This document shows, piece by piece, positions 1-8,491 of a stretch of DNA of 35,908 nt. Under the pieces are notes generated by a model. That model saw only the letters and a program-made list of their open reading frames with translations, was not told where the DNA came from and made no database searches. The translations under genes were made by a program, and so were the position numbers. Source of the DNA: Terriglobia bacterium (GTDB lineage Bacteria; Acidobacteriota; Terriglobia; Bryobacterales; Bryobacteraceae); the NCBI GenBank assembly GCA_021324185.1, contig JAJPJN010000136.1:1-35908 (forward strand), written 5' to 3'. Each line of letters opens with the position of its first letter. The stretch's first letter is position 1.

Positions 1-262
1 CAATAACTGGAAACGCGTCTTGGAAACAGCGGAGTCTGCCATGAGCAGGACCTGCGGCCGCGGCTGGCTCGATCTGCAGCGCTACGCAATCAGCGCCTGC
101 GATGCGCTCGGCTATGCCGAGGCCGCCAAGGCGCTTCGATCCGAGTTGAAAGCCTTCCTGCTGGATTTCCCGGAACTGCACGTTTCCACGTTGAATGACG
201 ACACCGGCACAGCCAATCCCGAAACGCTGAACTGGCTTCGGAAAGAAGGGCTGATCAGCTAG
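1..262 (+). CDS. tssA: Type VI secretion protein TssA, C-terminal fragment
   Basis: Only the last 87 or so codons are present; the reading frame is open to the left edge, so the gene starts outside the window. The fragment begins NNWKRVLETAES and contains the helical pattern RGWLDLQRYAISACDALGY, then a short tail ending with PETLNWLRKEG. This resembles the C-terminal VasJ/ImpA-type region of TssA proteins (W..vl, DLql..al..lG, then an acidic tail with a T..WL motif). TssA proteins cap or coordinate sheath and tube polymerisation in the cytoplasm. The identification rests on this pattern and on the next gene, tssE, starting one base after the stop. It would be weak on sequence alone. Confidence 0.72.
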   Translation, partial: NNWKRVLETAESAMSRTCGRGWLDLQRYAISACDALGYAEAAKALRSELKAFLLDFPELHVSTLNDDTGTANPETLNWLRKEGLIS

Positions 263-263
263 C

Positions 264-758
264 ATGGCTCGCACAAGACTCGAAGCCCCGATCGGCCTCT
301 CCGTTATGGACCGGCTCATCGATGAAGATCTGCGAATTCCCGATAAGCAGTTGACGCGCTCCGAATCTTTACGCAAGCTGCGCGACGCCGTGCGGCGTGA
401 TCTCGAATGGCTTCTCAATACGCGCCATCCCGTTGTCGCTGCGCCGCCGAATTCGCAGCTTCAACGCTCGCTCTACATGTACGGCGTCCCGGATATCACG
501 TCGCTGAGCGCCAAGAACATGGCTGATCGGGAACACCTGTTGCAAGCCATGCAGGCCACCATCGAGCATTTTGAGCCGCGCATCGCCAACCCGCGCGTGA
601 CGCTCGCCGCCGAGCAGGACGAGAAAGTACCCGTGCTGCGGTTTGTGATTGAAGGATTACTGAGAATCGATCCGAGCCCCGAGCAGATTGCTTTTGGCGC
701 CGTGGTCGAGCTGGCGAGCGGCGAATGCAGAGTGCAAAGCGAAGTTCATGCGAGATGA
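264..758 (+). CDS. tssE: Type VI secretion baseplate protein TssE (gp25-like)
   Basis: A 164-aa protein of the gp25/lysozyme-like baseplate family. It opens with a short lead and the family pattern SVMDRLIDED, then RSESLRKLRDAVRRDLEWLLNTR, a conserved helix followed by the loop with a Tyr-Gly-hydrophobic motif (YMYGVPDITSL), and ends in a beta-rich half (NPRVTLAAEQ...LRFVIEGLLRIDP). TssE forms the baseplate wedge with TssF, TssG and TssK and recruits the sheath. The ATG lies one base after the tssA stop. The stop falls 11 bases inside tssF, so the two are probably translationally coupled. Length is normal for the family. Confidence 0.92.
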   Translation: MARTRLEAPIGLSVMDRLIDEDLRIPDKQLTRSESLRKLRDAVRRDLEWLLNTRHPVVAAPPNSQLQRSLYMYGVPDITSLSAKNMADREHLLQAMQATIEHFEPRIANPRVTLAAEQDEKVPVLRFVIEGLLRIDPSPEQIAFGAVVELASGECRVQSEVHAR

Positions 759-2574
759 GCTCTTAGAGTATTACGAGAGCGAGCTCTCTTTTCTCCGCAG
801 CATGGGCGCGGAGTTCGCGGACAAATACCCCACGGTGGCGTCGCATCTGCTTCTGGGCGCAACCGGTTCGGAAGACCCGCATGTCGAACGGCTGGTGGAA
901 GCCTTCGCGTTTCTCGCCGCCCGCGTTCATCTGAAAATCGACGATGATTTTCCGGAGATCGTCGAGTCGTTTCTCAACGTTCTTTATCCGCACTATCTCC
1001 GCCCCATGCCGTCGTTTTCCGTCGTCGAGTTCAACGTCGATCCGGAGCAGGGAAAGCTAACCACAAACCTGCGCATCCCGCGCGAATCGCTGCTGTATTC
1101 GCGGCCGGTAGAGAGCGTGCAATGCAAGTTCCGCACCTGCTACGACACGGTTGTCTCTCCCTTACGCGTGGCCAAGGCCTCGTGGCGCACTCCGGAACGG
1201 TTGGACCCGCCTTTAAAAGCCCCTGAAGCAGTGGCTGCCTGCAGCCTGGAGCTGGCCTGTTTTCCCGACGTGCAGTTCAAGTCGCTGAAATTGGATGCGC
1301 TGCGCTTTTTCCTGCATGGAGAAGGCAAAGACATCTACACGCTATATGAACTGCTGTTCAATAACTGCATCGGCATCGTAGTGCGGAATCCCGACGACCT
1401 GAAGCAGCGTGTCGTCGAGCTACCCGCAAGCAGCCTGCGCGCGATCGGCTTCCGCGATGACGAAGCCGTGCTGCCGTACCCGCGCCGCTCGTTCACCGGC
1501 TATCGCATTCTGCAGGAGTACTTCACTTTTCCGGAAAAATTCCTGTTTATCGAATTGGGAAATCTGGACGTGCTATCGAGAGATGCGTTTTCAACGCGCG
1601 CGGAAATCGTTTTCCTGATCTCGCGCTTCGAACGCCCTGACCGCCAGCAGGCGCTCGAGCTGAACATCACGCCCTCGACCTTTAAGCTCGGCTGCACTCC
1701 CATCGTGAACCTGTTCCCGGTTTCAGCCGAGCCCATCCTGATGGAGCAGCTTCGCTTCGAATATCCGGTGATACCGGATGTTCGGCGCCGTCATGCGCTC
1801 GAAGTATTCTCTATCGATAACGTAAGAACAACCAGCCCTGACCGCCGCGAGGTGACTCAATACGAGCCGTTCTATTCGAGCCAGCACGGAAGAACCAACC
1901 GCGATCAGACATTCTGGACAGCCACACGGCGCCCTTCTACGCGCGAGCATGATGCGGGCACGGAGGTCTACCTGAGCCTGGTCGATACCTCCGGCCGGTC
2001 GGCCAAAGCGGGAAACGAAACGCTCAACATACGATGCACCTGTACCAATCGCGATCTGCCGGCGCGTCTTCCGCCCATCAGTGAGTTTGAGCTGGAAGGA
2101 GGCTCCGCAGTAAAGCGCATCACTTCGCTGCAGAAGCCGACAAATACCTTACGGCCGCCCTTGCGAAGAGGCTTGCAGTGGCGCCTCATCTCTCACTTTA
2201 CGCTGAATTATCTTTCACTCACCGAGGAAGGGCGCGGCGCGCTCCAGGAAATACTTCGCCTGTATAACTTCAGCGAAGAGCCGGCCATCGAGAAGCACAT
2301 CGCCGGGATAACGGCGCTCCGCAGTAACCGCCACTTCGCCCGGGTGATCTCCGAACACGGCATCAGCTTTGCGCGCGGCGTGCGCGTGAACATCGAATTC
2401 GATGAGGAGATGTTTGTGGGTGCGGGCGTATTTCTCTTTGCTTCCGTGCTGGAGCATTTTCTCGGGATGTACGTCTCCTTGAACAGCTTCACCCAGCTCA
2501 TCGCACGCACCAAGCAGCGAAAGGAGGTTCTCCGCGAATGGCAGCCGCGAGCGGGACAGAAAATCTTGCTCTAG
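748..2574 (+). CDS. tssF: Type VI secretion baseplate protein TssF (VasA/ImpG)
   Basis: 608 aa from the chosen start. The N-terminus MRDELLEYYESELSFLR is the usual TssF opening, followed by the family's F...YP..A..L and ED PHVERL...FAFLAARV blocks (about residues 20-60) and the LYPHYLRPMPSFSVVEF segment near residue 85. The C-terminal part carries the typical FARGVRVNIEFDEEMFVGAG and LFASVLEHFLGMYVSLNSF stretches. An in-frame TTG/GTG-type start 60 bases upstream is possible, but it would add a tail unlike the family, so ATG 748 is preferred; this overlaps tssE by 11 bases. TssF is a structural wedge protein of the cytoplasmic baseplate. Confidence 0.94.
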   Translation: MRDELLEYYESELSFLRSMGAEFADKYPTVASHLLLGATGSEDPHVERLVEAFAFLAARVHLKIDDDFPEIVESFLNVLYPHYLRPMPSFSVVEFNVDPEQGKLTTNLRIPRESLLYSRPVESVQCKFRTCYDTVVSPLRVAKASWRTPERLDPPLKAPEAVAACSLELACFPDVQFKSLKLDALRFFLHGEGKDIYTLYELLFNNCIGIVVRNPDDLKQRVVELPASSLRAIGFRDDEAVLPYPRRSFTGYRILQEYFTFPEKFLFIELGNLDVLSRDAFSTRAEIVFLISRFERPDRQQALELNITPSTFKLGCTPIVNLFPVSAEPILMEQLRFEYPVIPDVRRRHALEVFSIDNVRTTSPDRREVTQYEPFYSSQHGRTNRDQTFWTATRRPSTREHDAGTEVYLSLVDTSGRSAKAGNETLNIRCTCTNRDLPARLPPISEFELEGGSAVKRITSLQKPTNTLRPPLRRGLQWRLISHFTLNYLSLTEEGRGALQEILRLYNFSEEPAIEKHIAGITALRSNRHFARVISEHGISFARGVRVNIEFDEEMFVGAGVFLFASVLEHFLGMYVSLNSFTQLIARTKQRKEVLREWQPRAGQKILL

Positions 2575-3572
2575 TACGAAGCAGCGTGGAAGACCGCCTG
2601 TTTTCCCAGCCGTATTCGTTCGAGTTCGCGCAGGCGATGCGCCTGCTACAGATCTTTTATCCGCACAGCAGTCCCGTTGGCCTGTTCACATCGCCGGATT
2701 CCGAAGTGGTGCGCTTTGGCCAGCGCGCCGTGCTCACTTTTCCGGCCAGCGAAATTCATGAAATGGAGGCGCGCCCGGCGAAGCCGCCCCTGATGCGGAT
2801 CAACTTCATGGGCCTGATCGGCCCGCTGGGCGTGCTTCCGCTCTATTACACGGAGCTGGTCTCCGAGCGATTGCGCGAGCGCGACCGCGTGCTGCTCGAT
2901 TTTCTCGACATATTCCAGCACCGGATGGTCTCGCTGTTTTATCGAGCCTGGCAGAAGCATCGTTTTCTGGTTCTTTACGAGCAGGGCCGCGGTGATGCGT
3001 TCACGCACTATCTGCTCGATATCGCCGGCCTGGGGACGAAAGGCTTGCAGAACCGGCAACGAATTGCCGACCTCTCGTTCGTCTACTATGCCGGGCTACT
3101 GGCGCAGCAGCCACGCAGCGCCGAAGCTTTGCGGCTTCTGCTAAACGACTATTTCGAAGTGCCCGTGCGCGTGGAACAGTTTCTGGGTGGATGGTACCGG
3201 CTGGATGAATCCTCGCAATGCAATTTGGAGGATTTATGCGCGCCCTCGCAGCAGTTGGGGTTCGGAGCGGTTGTTGGCGATGAAATTTGGGATCCGCAAT
3301 CGCGCGTGCGGGTTGTTCTGGGGCCGCTGAATTTGAAGCGCTACCTCGATTTTCTTCCCTCGGGCACCGCCTTTAAGCCGCTGCAGACGATTGTGCGGTT
3401 CTTTGCCGGTGAAGAATTCGATTTTGAAGTTCAACTGATCCTCAAGCGGGAAGAGACTCCGGGTTTGGAAATCGGGGGAACCGGTGAAACAGCGCCGCAG
3501 CTCGGTTGGGTAAGCTGGTCCAAAACCCGTACGATGGAATACAATCCTTGCGAGACGATTTTGCAGCTTTAA
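2538..3572 (+). CDS. tssG: Type VI secretion baseplate protein TssG (VasB/ImpH)
   Basis: 344 aa, the normal length for TssG. Recognisable family blocks are YSFEFAQAMRLLQIFYP near residue 28, the MRINFMGLIGPLGVLPLYYTE block near residue 90, a RDRVLLDFLDIFQHRMVSLFYRAWQKHR helix near 120, and GAVVGDEIWDPQSRVRVVLGPL near 250. It starts inside the last 37 bases of tssF and has a strong ribosome site AAGGAGG at 2521-2527, ten bases before the ATG, which supports this start despite the overlap. TssG bridges TssF and TssK in the baseplate wedge. Confidence 0.94.
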   Translation: MAAASGTENLALVRSSVEDRLFSQPYSFEFAQAMRLLQIFYPHSSPVGLFTSPDSEVVRFGQRAVLTFPASEIHEMEARPAKPPLMRINFMGLIGPLGVLPLYYTELVSERLRERDRVLLDFLDIFQHRMVSLFYRAWQKHRFLVLYEQGRGDAFTHYLLDIAGLGTKGLQNRQRIADLSFVYYAGLLAQQPRSAEALRLLLNDYFEVPVRVEQFLGGWYRLDESSQCNLEDLCAPSQQLGFGAVVGDEIWDPQSRVRVVLGPLNLKRYLDFLPSGTAFKPLQTIVRFFAGEEFDFEVQLILKREETPGLEIGGTGETAPQLGWVSWSKTRTMEYNPCETILQL

Positions 3573-3622
3573 GCACGAAATGGCGTTAGTATTGTTGGCG
3601 CCGGAAGAAGAAAGGTAAACGT

Positions 3623-6373
3623 ATGAACGTAAATTTGAAGTCCCTGGTCGGGAGAATGAACGATACCACCCGCGGCTCGCTCGAAGCGGCAGCCGGATTG
3701 TGCTTATCGCGAACCCACTACGACATTGAAATCGAACATTTCTTGATGAAGCTTCTTGATCGCCAGGACAGCGATCTGCACCATATTTTGAAGCATTTCG
3801 GCGTGGACAAATCGCGCTTCACAACGGAATTGAACCGCGCTTTGGACAAACTCAAAACCGGCAATGCGCGCACGCCTTCCTTCAGCCCGTCCTTGGTCAA
3901 GATGCTTACCAACGCATGGACGCTGGGCTCACTGGAGTTTGCGGGCGCCCAGATCCGCTCCGGTTTCGCCATCCTGGCGCTTTTCGCCGATGAGGAGCTC
4001 TCGCGGCTGGTAAAGGACTTCAGCCGCGAATTGCAAGTCATACAACCAGAGGCGCTGCGGCGCGATTTTTTCAATATTGTGGTCAGTTCGCCGGAAGATG
4101 CAGGCACGGCGGCGGCCGCTTCAGCCGGACTGCCGGGCGCAGCGGCCGGAGCACCCGGCGCGGCTGCAAACAGCAAGAGTCCAAACCTGGACCAATACAC
4201 GGTCAATCTGACCGAGAATGCCAAAAAAGGCAAGATCGATACGGTTCTCGGAAGAGACGCTGAAATCCGGCAGATTGTCGACATCCTCATGCGCCGCAGG
4301 CAGAACAACCCGATTTTGACCGGAGAGGCCGGTGTCGGAAAAACGGCGGTAGTAGAAGGCTTTGCATTACGCGTCGCCCAGGGAGACGTGCCGCCGCCAT
4401 TGAAGAACGTCGTCGTGCGCACTCTGGATTTGGCTTTATTGCAAGCCGGAGCCGGGATTAAAGGCGAATTTGAAAACCGGCTGAAAGGCCTAATAGAAGA
4501 AGTCAAGAAATCGCCCGTTCCCATCATCCTGTTTATCGATGAAGCGCACACCATGATCGGCGCGGGCGGCCAGGCCGGCCAGAATGACGCGGCAAACCTG
4601 TTGAAGCCGGCATTAGCGCGCGGCGAGCTGCGCACTATCGCGGCCACCACCTGGTCTGAGTACAAGAAATATTTCGAAAAAGACCCGGCGCTGGCGCGCC
4701 GCTTTCAGGTGGTGAAGGTGGAAGAGCCGAGCGAATCGCAATGCATGGTGATGTTGCGCGGCATTGTGGGAGCCCTCGAAAAGCATCACAAAGTTCGCAT
4801 TCTGGACGAAGGTGTAACGGCGGCCGTGAAGCTCTCTCATCGTTATCTCGCCGGGCGCCAGTTGCCGGATAAAGCCGTCAGCGTACTCGATACCGCTTGC
4901 GCGCGCCTCGCCCTGGGACAGAATGCAACGCCCTCCGCAATTGAAGATTTGCACAGGCAACTGGACGATTTGGAAGTCCAGGAGCGTGTTCTGAGGCGTG
5001 AAGCTGCAACCGGCGCCGATCACAGCGAGCGCATTGAGGAATTGCTCGCGCAAAAACAGACGCTTTCTGAAAATCTGGCTGAACTCGAGGGCAAATGGGA
5101 AAAAACCAAAACTCTGGTGGAGCAGATCCGCGATATCCGCGCGCAACTCGAAGCTCATGCCGAGGGCGCTCACGTGGCGCCGGCGAACGGCAGCGGCGGC
5201 GCGGCCGCGGCAGCGTCGGCAGGCGATGGCGGCACAGCGAAAGCGGCTCAGACGGCGGGCGCTACTGCCGTCGCAACGGCTGAAAACGGCACTGAATTAC
5301 GCGCCAAGCTTGCCGAATTAACCAAAGAACTGGAACAGGTGCAGGGCGAGACCGCACTCATGCAGGTCTGCGTAGATGCCTCGATTGTCGGGCAGGTGAT
5401 TTCCGGCTGGACCGGTATCCCGCTCGGGAAAATGATCAAGGACGAAATCGGCATTGTCTTGGAACTCGACAAACATTTGGGCCGCCGTGTCATCGGACAG
5501 AATTACTCGTTGCACCTGATCAGTCAACGCATTCAAACCGGGCGCGCGAGCCTCGACGATCCCGGAAAGCCACTCGGGGTCTTCATGCTGGTAGGGCCCA
5601 GCGGCGTCGGCAAAACGGAAACAGCACTCGCGCTTGCGGACCTGCTCTATGGCGGCGAGCACAATCTCATCACCATCAACATGTCTGAATTTCAGGAAGC
5701 GCATACGGTATCGACGCTGAAGGGGTCGCCTCCGGGATATGTCGGCTATGGAGAAGGTGGCGTTTTGACCGAAGCGGTGAGGCGCCGGCCGTATTCGGTG
5801 GTCCTTCTGGACGAAGTCGAAAAGGCACATCCGGATGTATTGGAGCTTTTCTATCAGGTTTTCGACAAGGGCATGATGGAAGACGGCGAAGGCCGCGAGA
5901 TTGATTTCAAGAACACCATCATCATCCTGACGACCAATGCGTGTACCGATCAGCTAGCCAAACTTACCGCCGATCCGGAAAGCATCCCCAGTCCCGAGGG
6001 GATTCTGAAGGCCATCAAGCCGGAACTGAATAAGATCTTTAAGCCCGCGTTCCTGGGCCGTATGGTCATCATTCCCTACTATCCGATTCGCGATGAGAAT
6101 TTGAAGAAGATTGTGGAGCTGAAGCTTGGAAAGATCAAACGGCGCATGCTCGAGACGCACAAGATTCAACTTCATTACGAGCAGGATGTAATCGAGGAAG
6201 TAGCGAAGCGCTGCACGGAAGTCGAGAGTGGCGCGCGCAACGTCGATAACATCCTCACCCATACGTTGCTGCCTGATATTTCGCGGAAGCTGCTGACCAG
6301 CCTGGCTGAAGGAGAAAAAATGAGTTCAGTCCGCGTCAGCATCGGGACGGATGGTTCGTTCCAGTACGCTTGA
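3623..6373 (+). CDS. clpV: Type VI secretion AAA+ ATPase ClpV (TssH)
   Basis: 916-aa Clp-type ATPase that disassembles the contracted T6SS sheath (TssB/TssC) in the cytoplasm. An N-terminal Clp repeat domain occupies about residues 5-150. The first AAA+ module has Walker A GEAGVGKT at 234-241 and Walker B ILFIDEAH near 300. A coiled-coil middle region follows at about 440-590. The second module has Walker A GPSGVGKT at 658-665 and LLDEVEKAHP near 730. ClpV rather than ClpB is favoured by position between tssG and vgrG and the N-terminal region. Two Ala/Gly-rich low-complexity stretches (about residues 160-185 and 521-556) are unusual. GGAAGAAGAAAGG precedes the ATG. Confidence 0.95.
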   Translation: MNVNLKSLVGRMNDTTRGSLEAAAGLCLSRTHYDIEIEHFLMKLLDRQDSDLHHILKHFGVDKSRFTTELNRALDKLKTGNARTPSFSPSLVKMLTNAWTLGSLEFAGAQIRSGFAILALFADEELSRLVKDFSRELQVIQPEALRRDFFNIVVSSPEDAGTAAAASAGLPGAAAGAPGAAANSKSPNLDQYTVNLTENAKKGKIDTVLGRDAEIRQIVDILMRRRQNNPILTGEAGVGKTAVVEGFALRVAQGDVPPPLKNVVVRTLDLALLQAGAGIKGEFENRLKGLIEEVKKSPVPIILFIDEAHTMIGAGGQAGQNDAANLLKPALARGELRTIAATTWSEYKKYFEKDPALARRFQVVKVEEPSESQCMVMLRGIVGALEKHHKVRILDEGVTAAVKLSHRYLAGRQLPDKAVSVLDTACARLALGQNATPSAIEDLHRQLDDLEVQERVLRREAATGADHSERIEELLAQKQTLSENLAELEGKWEKTKTLVEQIRDIRAQLEAHAEGAHVAPANGSGGAAAAASAGDGGTAKAAQTAGATAVATAENGTELRAKLAELTKELEQVQGETALMQVCVDASIVGQVISGWTGIPLGKMIKDEIGIVLELDKHLGRRVIGQNYSLHLISQRIQTGRASLDDPGKPLGVFMLVGPSGVGKTETALALADLLYGGEHNLITINMSEFQEAHTVSTLKGSPPGYVGYGEGGVLTEAVRRRPYSVVLLDEVEKAHPDVLELFYQVFDKGMMEDGEGREIDFKNTIIILTTNACTDQLAKLTADPESIPSPEGILKAIKPELNKIFKPAFLGRMVIIPYYPIRDENLKKIVELKLGKIKRRMLETHKIQLHYEQDVIEEVAKRCTEVESGARNVDNILTHTLLPDISRKLLTSLAEGEKMSSVRVSIGTDGSFQYA

Positions 6374-6435
6374 ATCGGCCCAAACGGGCACGGGAGATCA
6401 ATTCGTAAGTTCGGGCGGCGAATCCGGAGACATGT

Positions 6436-8451
6436 ATGCCTGAAACCATTACTCAAGCGAAGCGGCTGTTGCACCTATCTACGCCGGCCGGCGATGATGT
6501 TCTGCTGATCCATAGCTTCACCGGCTACGAGGCCATTTCACGGCCATTCCGGTATGTGCTGGAGATGGTTGCAGATCGCCTGACCAATAAGCCGGCGCGG
6601 GTGGTGCCACACGAATTGGTGGGCCAGATGTTCACGTTGCAAGTGGTTCTGGATGGGGCCGAGCAGCCGAAAGTCATCACCGGCTATTGCGAGAGCTTCT
6701 CGACAGGCGCGGTGGACGATGAATTCGCTCACTACACGGCTGTGCTGGTGCCCTGGTTTTCATTTCTCAACCTGAATTCCAACATCCGCTTTTTTCAGAA
6801 AATGACTGTGCCGGACATCGTCGCGAAAGTAATCGACCAAGCGGGCTACGGGAGCGCGTTCCAGGACAATACGAGGAAAGCTTACACGTCCTGGGATTAC
6901 TGCACCCAGTATCGGGAAACCGATTTTGTGTTTATCAATCGCATTTTGGAAGCTGAAGGAATCTATTACTACTTCGCTCCCGATGAACAGCAAGGGCACA
7001 AGCTGGTGATTGCAGATGCTATCTCGTGTTACGAGGACTTGCCCAATATTTCGTCCTTTGCCTATTCGCCCGTAACGGGCATTCAGGAACTAAAAGATAC
7101 CATCCGTGTGTGGACTTCTGAAGAACGCATTCACACGGGCAAGTGGACTGTCCGGGATTATCACCATGAGCTGCCAACCAATGATCTGGAAAGCTCGGAG
7201 CCATCCAAGGACGTTGCATCGAAAGGCAAGACCTTCACGATGTACGATTTTCCGGGCGAGTATGCGAAGAAATTCAACGAACCCTCCAAACGTACGGCGG
7301 ACGTGAAGCAGGAAGGAGAAAAAATCGGCAAGGTGAAAATGCTCGCCGAGGAAGCCGCGCGCGTGGAGTGCAGTGGAGTATCAAGGTGCCGCGCGTTTAT
7401 GACGGGCTACAAGATTACGGTAACGGGAGGCGCCGCCGCCGGAAACTATTTACTCACGGAGGTGATGCATCAGGCCCATCAGCAACCGGCCTATCGGGAT
7501 CGTGACGAAGTTCCCGACGCATACAGCAACACCTTCAAGTGCATGGACGCAGCGACTCTGTACGTGCCACGGCAGATCACGCCGAAGCCGCTCATCTACG
7601 GCCTGCAGACCGCCCTGGTGGCAACCGATACCAGCGGCGAAGAGATTTGGCCGGATAAGTACGGAAGAGTGAAAGTGATCTTCCCATGGGACCGCGACGG
7701 CAACAATTCCTGCTGGCTGCGCGTCGCGCAGCCCTGGGCGGGGAAATCGTGGGGCCAGCAATGGCTGCCGCGTGTGGGCGATGAGGTGGTCGTCAGCTTT
7801 TTAGAAGGCGATCCGGATCATCCGATTGTCGTCGGGAGCGTGTACAACGCCGACAACATGCCGGTTTTCACTCTGCCCGATAACAAGACACAGAGCGGAA
7901 TTCAGACACACAGCAGTAAAGGTGGCGGCTCGTCGGATTACAACATGCTGCGCTTTGAGGATAAAGAAGGTTCCGAAGAGATCTACATTCAGGCGCAAAA
8001 GGACTGGAATTCGCTTATCAAACACGATGAGACTCGAACCGTCAAGAACAACCGCACGACGACCATTCACGTCAACGATACGCGCACTGTCGAGACCGGG
8101 GACGACAAGCTCACGGTCCAGGAAGGTAATCGCACGACGACCATTCACGTCAACGACTCGCGCACACTCGAAACAGGCGACGACACGATTTCGGTTCAGG
8201 CCGGTAAGCGGTCCATCACGGTAGCGCAGGATATTTCGCAGACCTCGCAGCAAGGAAACATTTCAACCACGGCCGCCATGGGCAACATTTCGGAAACTGC
8301 CGATCTGGGCAACATCACCATACAGGCGTCAGTTGGGAAAATCACCATCAGCGGGCTCTCCGGCGTAACGATTTCCTGCGGCGCCAGTTCCATCGAGATG
8401 ACGCCGGCTTCTATTTCCATCAGCGCGCCCATGGTGCTGATCAACTCATAA
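6436..8451 (+). CDS. vgrG: Type VI secretion spike protein VgrG (TssI)
   Basis: 671-aa needle-tip protein. The N-terminal gp27-like part holds LLIHSFTGYEAISRPFRY and the QYRETDFVFINRILEAEGIYYYF block (about residues 155-178), typical of VgrG. The OB-fold region has the diagnostic DKYGRVKVIFPWDRDG and LRVAQPWAGKSWGQQWLPR (about 415-450), then GDEVVVSFLEGDPDHPIVVGSVYN. The C-terminal gp5-like beta-helix (about 540-671) is built from short repeats, including a 26-residue tandem duplication, and ends without an extra effector domain, so this is probably a structural spike. No PAAR, adaptor or effector gene follows it; tssK is next. GGAGA lies just upstream of the ATG. Confidence 0.96.
   Translation: MPETITQAKRLLHLSTPAGDDVLLIHSFTGYEAISRPFRYVLEMVADRLTNKPARVVPHELVGQMFTLQVVLDGAEQPKVITGYCESFSTGAVDDEFAHYTAVLVPWFSFLNLNSNIRFFQKMTVPDIVAKVIDQAGYGSAFQDNTRKAYTSWDYCTQYRETDFVFINRILEAEGIYYYFAPDEQQGHKLVIADAISCYEDLPNISSFAYSPVTGIQELKDTIRVWTSEERIHTGKWTVRDYHHELPTNDLESSEPSKDVASKGKTFTMYDFPGEYAKKFNEPSKRTADVKQEGEKIGKVKMLAEEAARVECSGVSRCRAFMTGYKITVTGGAAAGNYLLTEVMHQAHQQPAYRDRDEVPDAYSNTFKCMDAATLYVPRQITPKPLIYGLQTALVATDTSGEEIWPDKYGRVKVIFPWDRDGNNSCWLRVAQPWAGKSWGQQWLPRVGDEVVVSFLEGDPDHPIVVGSVYNADNMPVFTLPDNKTQSGIQTHSSKGGGSSDYNMLRFEDKEGSEEIYIQAQKDWNSLIKHDETRTVKNNRTTTIHVNDTRTVETGDDKLTVQEGNRTTTIHVNDSRTLETGDDTISVQAGKRSITVAQDISQTSQQGNISTTAAMGNISETADLGNITIQASVGKITISGLSGVTISCGASSIEMTPASISISAPMVLINS
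8053..8208 (+). repeat. Tandem 78-bp duplication inside vgrG
   Basis: Two adjacent 78-base units (8053-8130 and 8131-8208) encode residues 540-565 and 566-591. Both begin with the same 26 bases (opening CGCACGACGACCATTCACG), giving RTTTIHVND in each, followed by TRTVETGDDKLTV and SRTLETGDDTISV. The near-identity at DNA level over the first part indicates a fairly recent in-frame duplication that lengthens the spike beta-helix by one turn set. Confidence 0.85.
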
Positions 8452-8491
8452 TCTCGGGCGTAACGCTGTATGCTTACATTGACCCCCATTT

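Noticed and set aside
3718-4665. 315-codon frame on the - strand within clpV
   Set aside because: Antisense to the clpV Walker region, Ser/Arg-rich, no recognisable domain.
6378-6389. GCCC-AAAC-GGGC hairpin between clpV and vgrG
   Set aside because: Only four pairs and no T-run; too weak to call a terminator.
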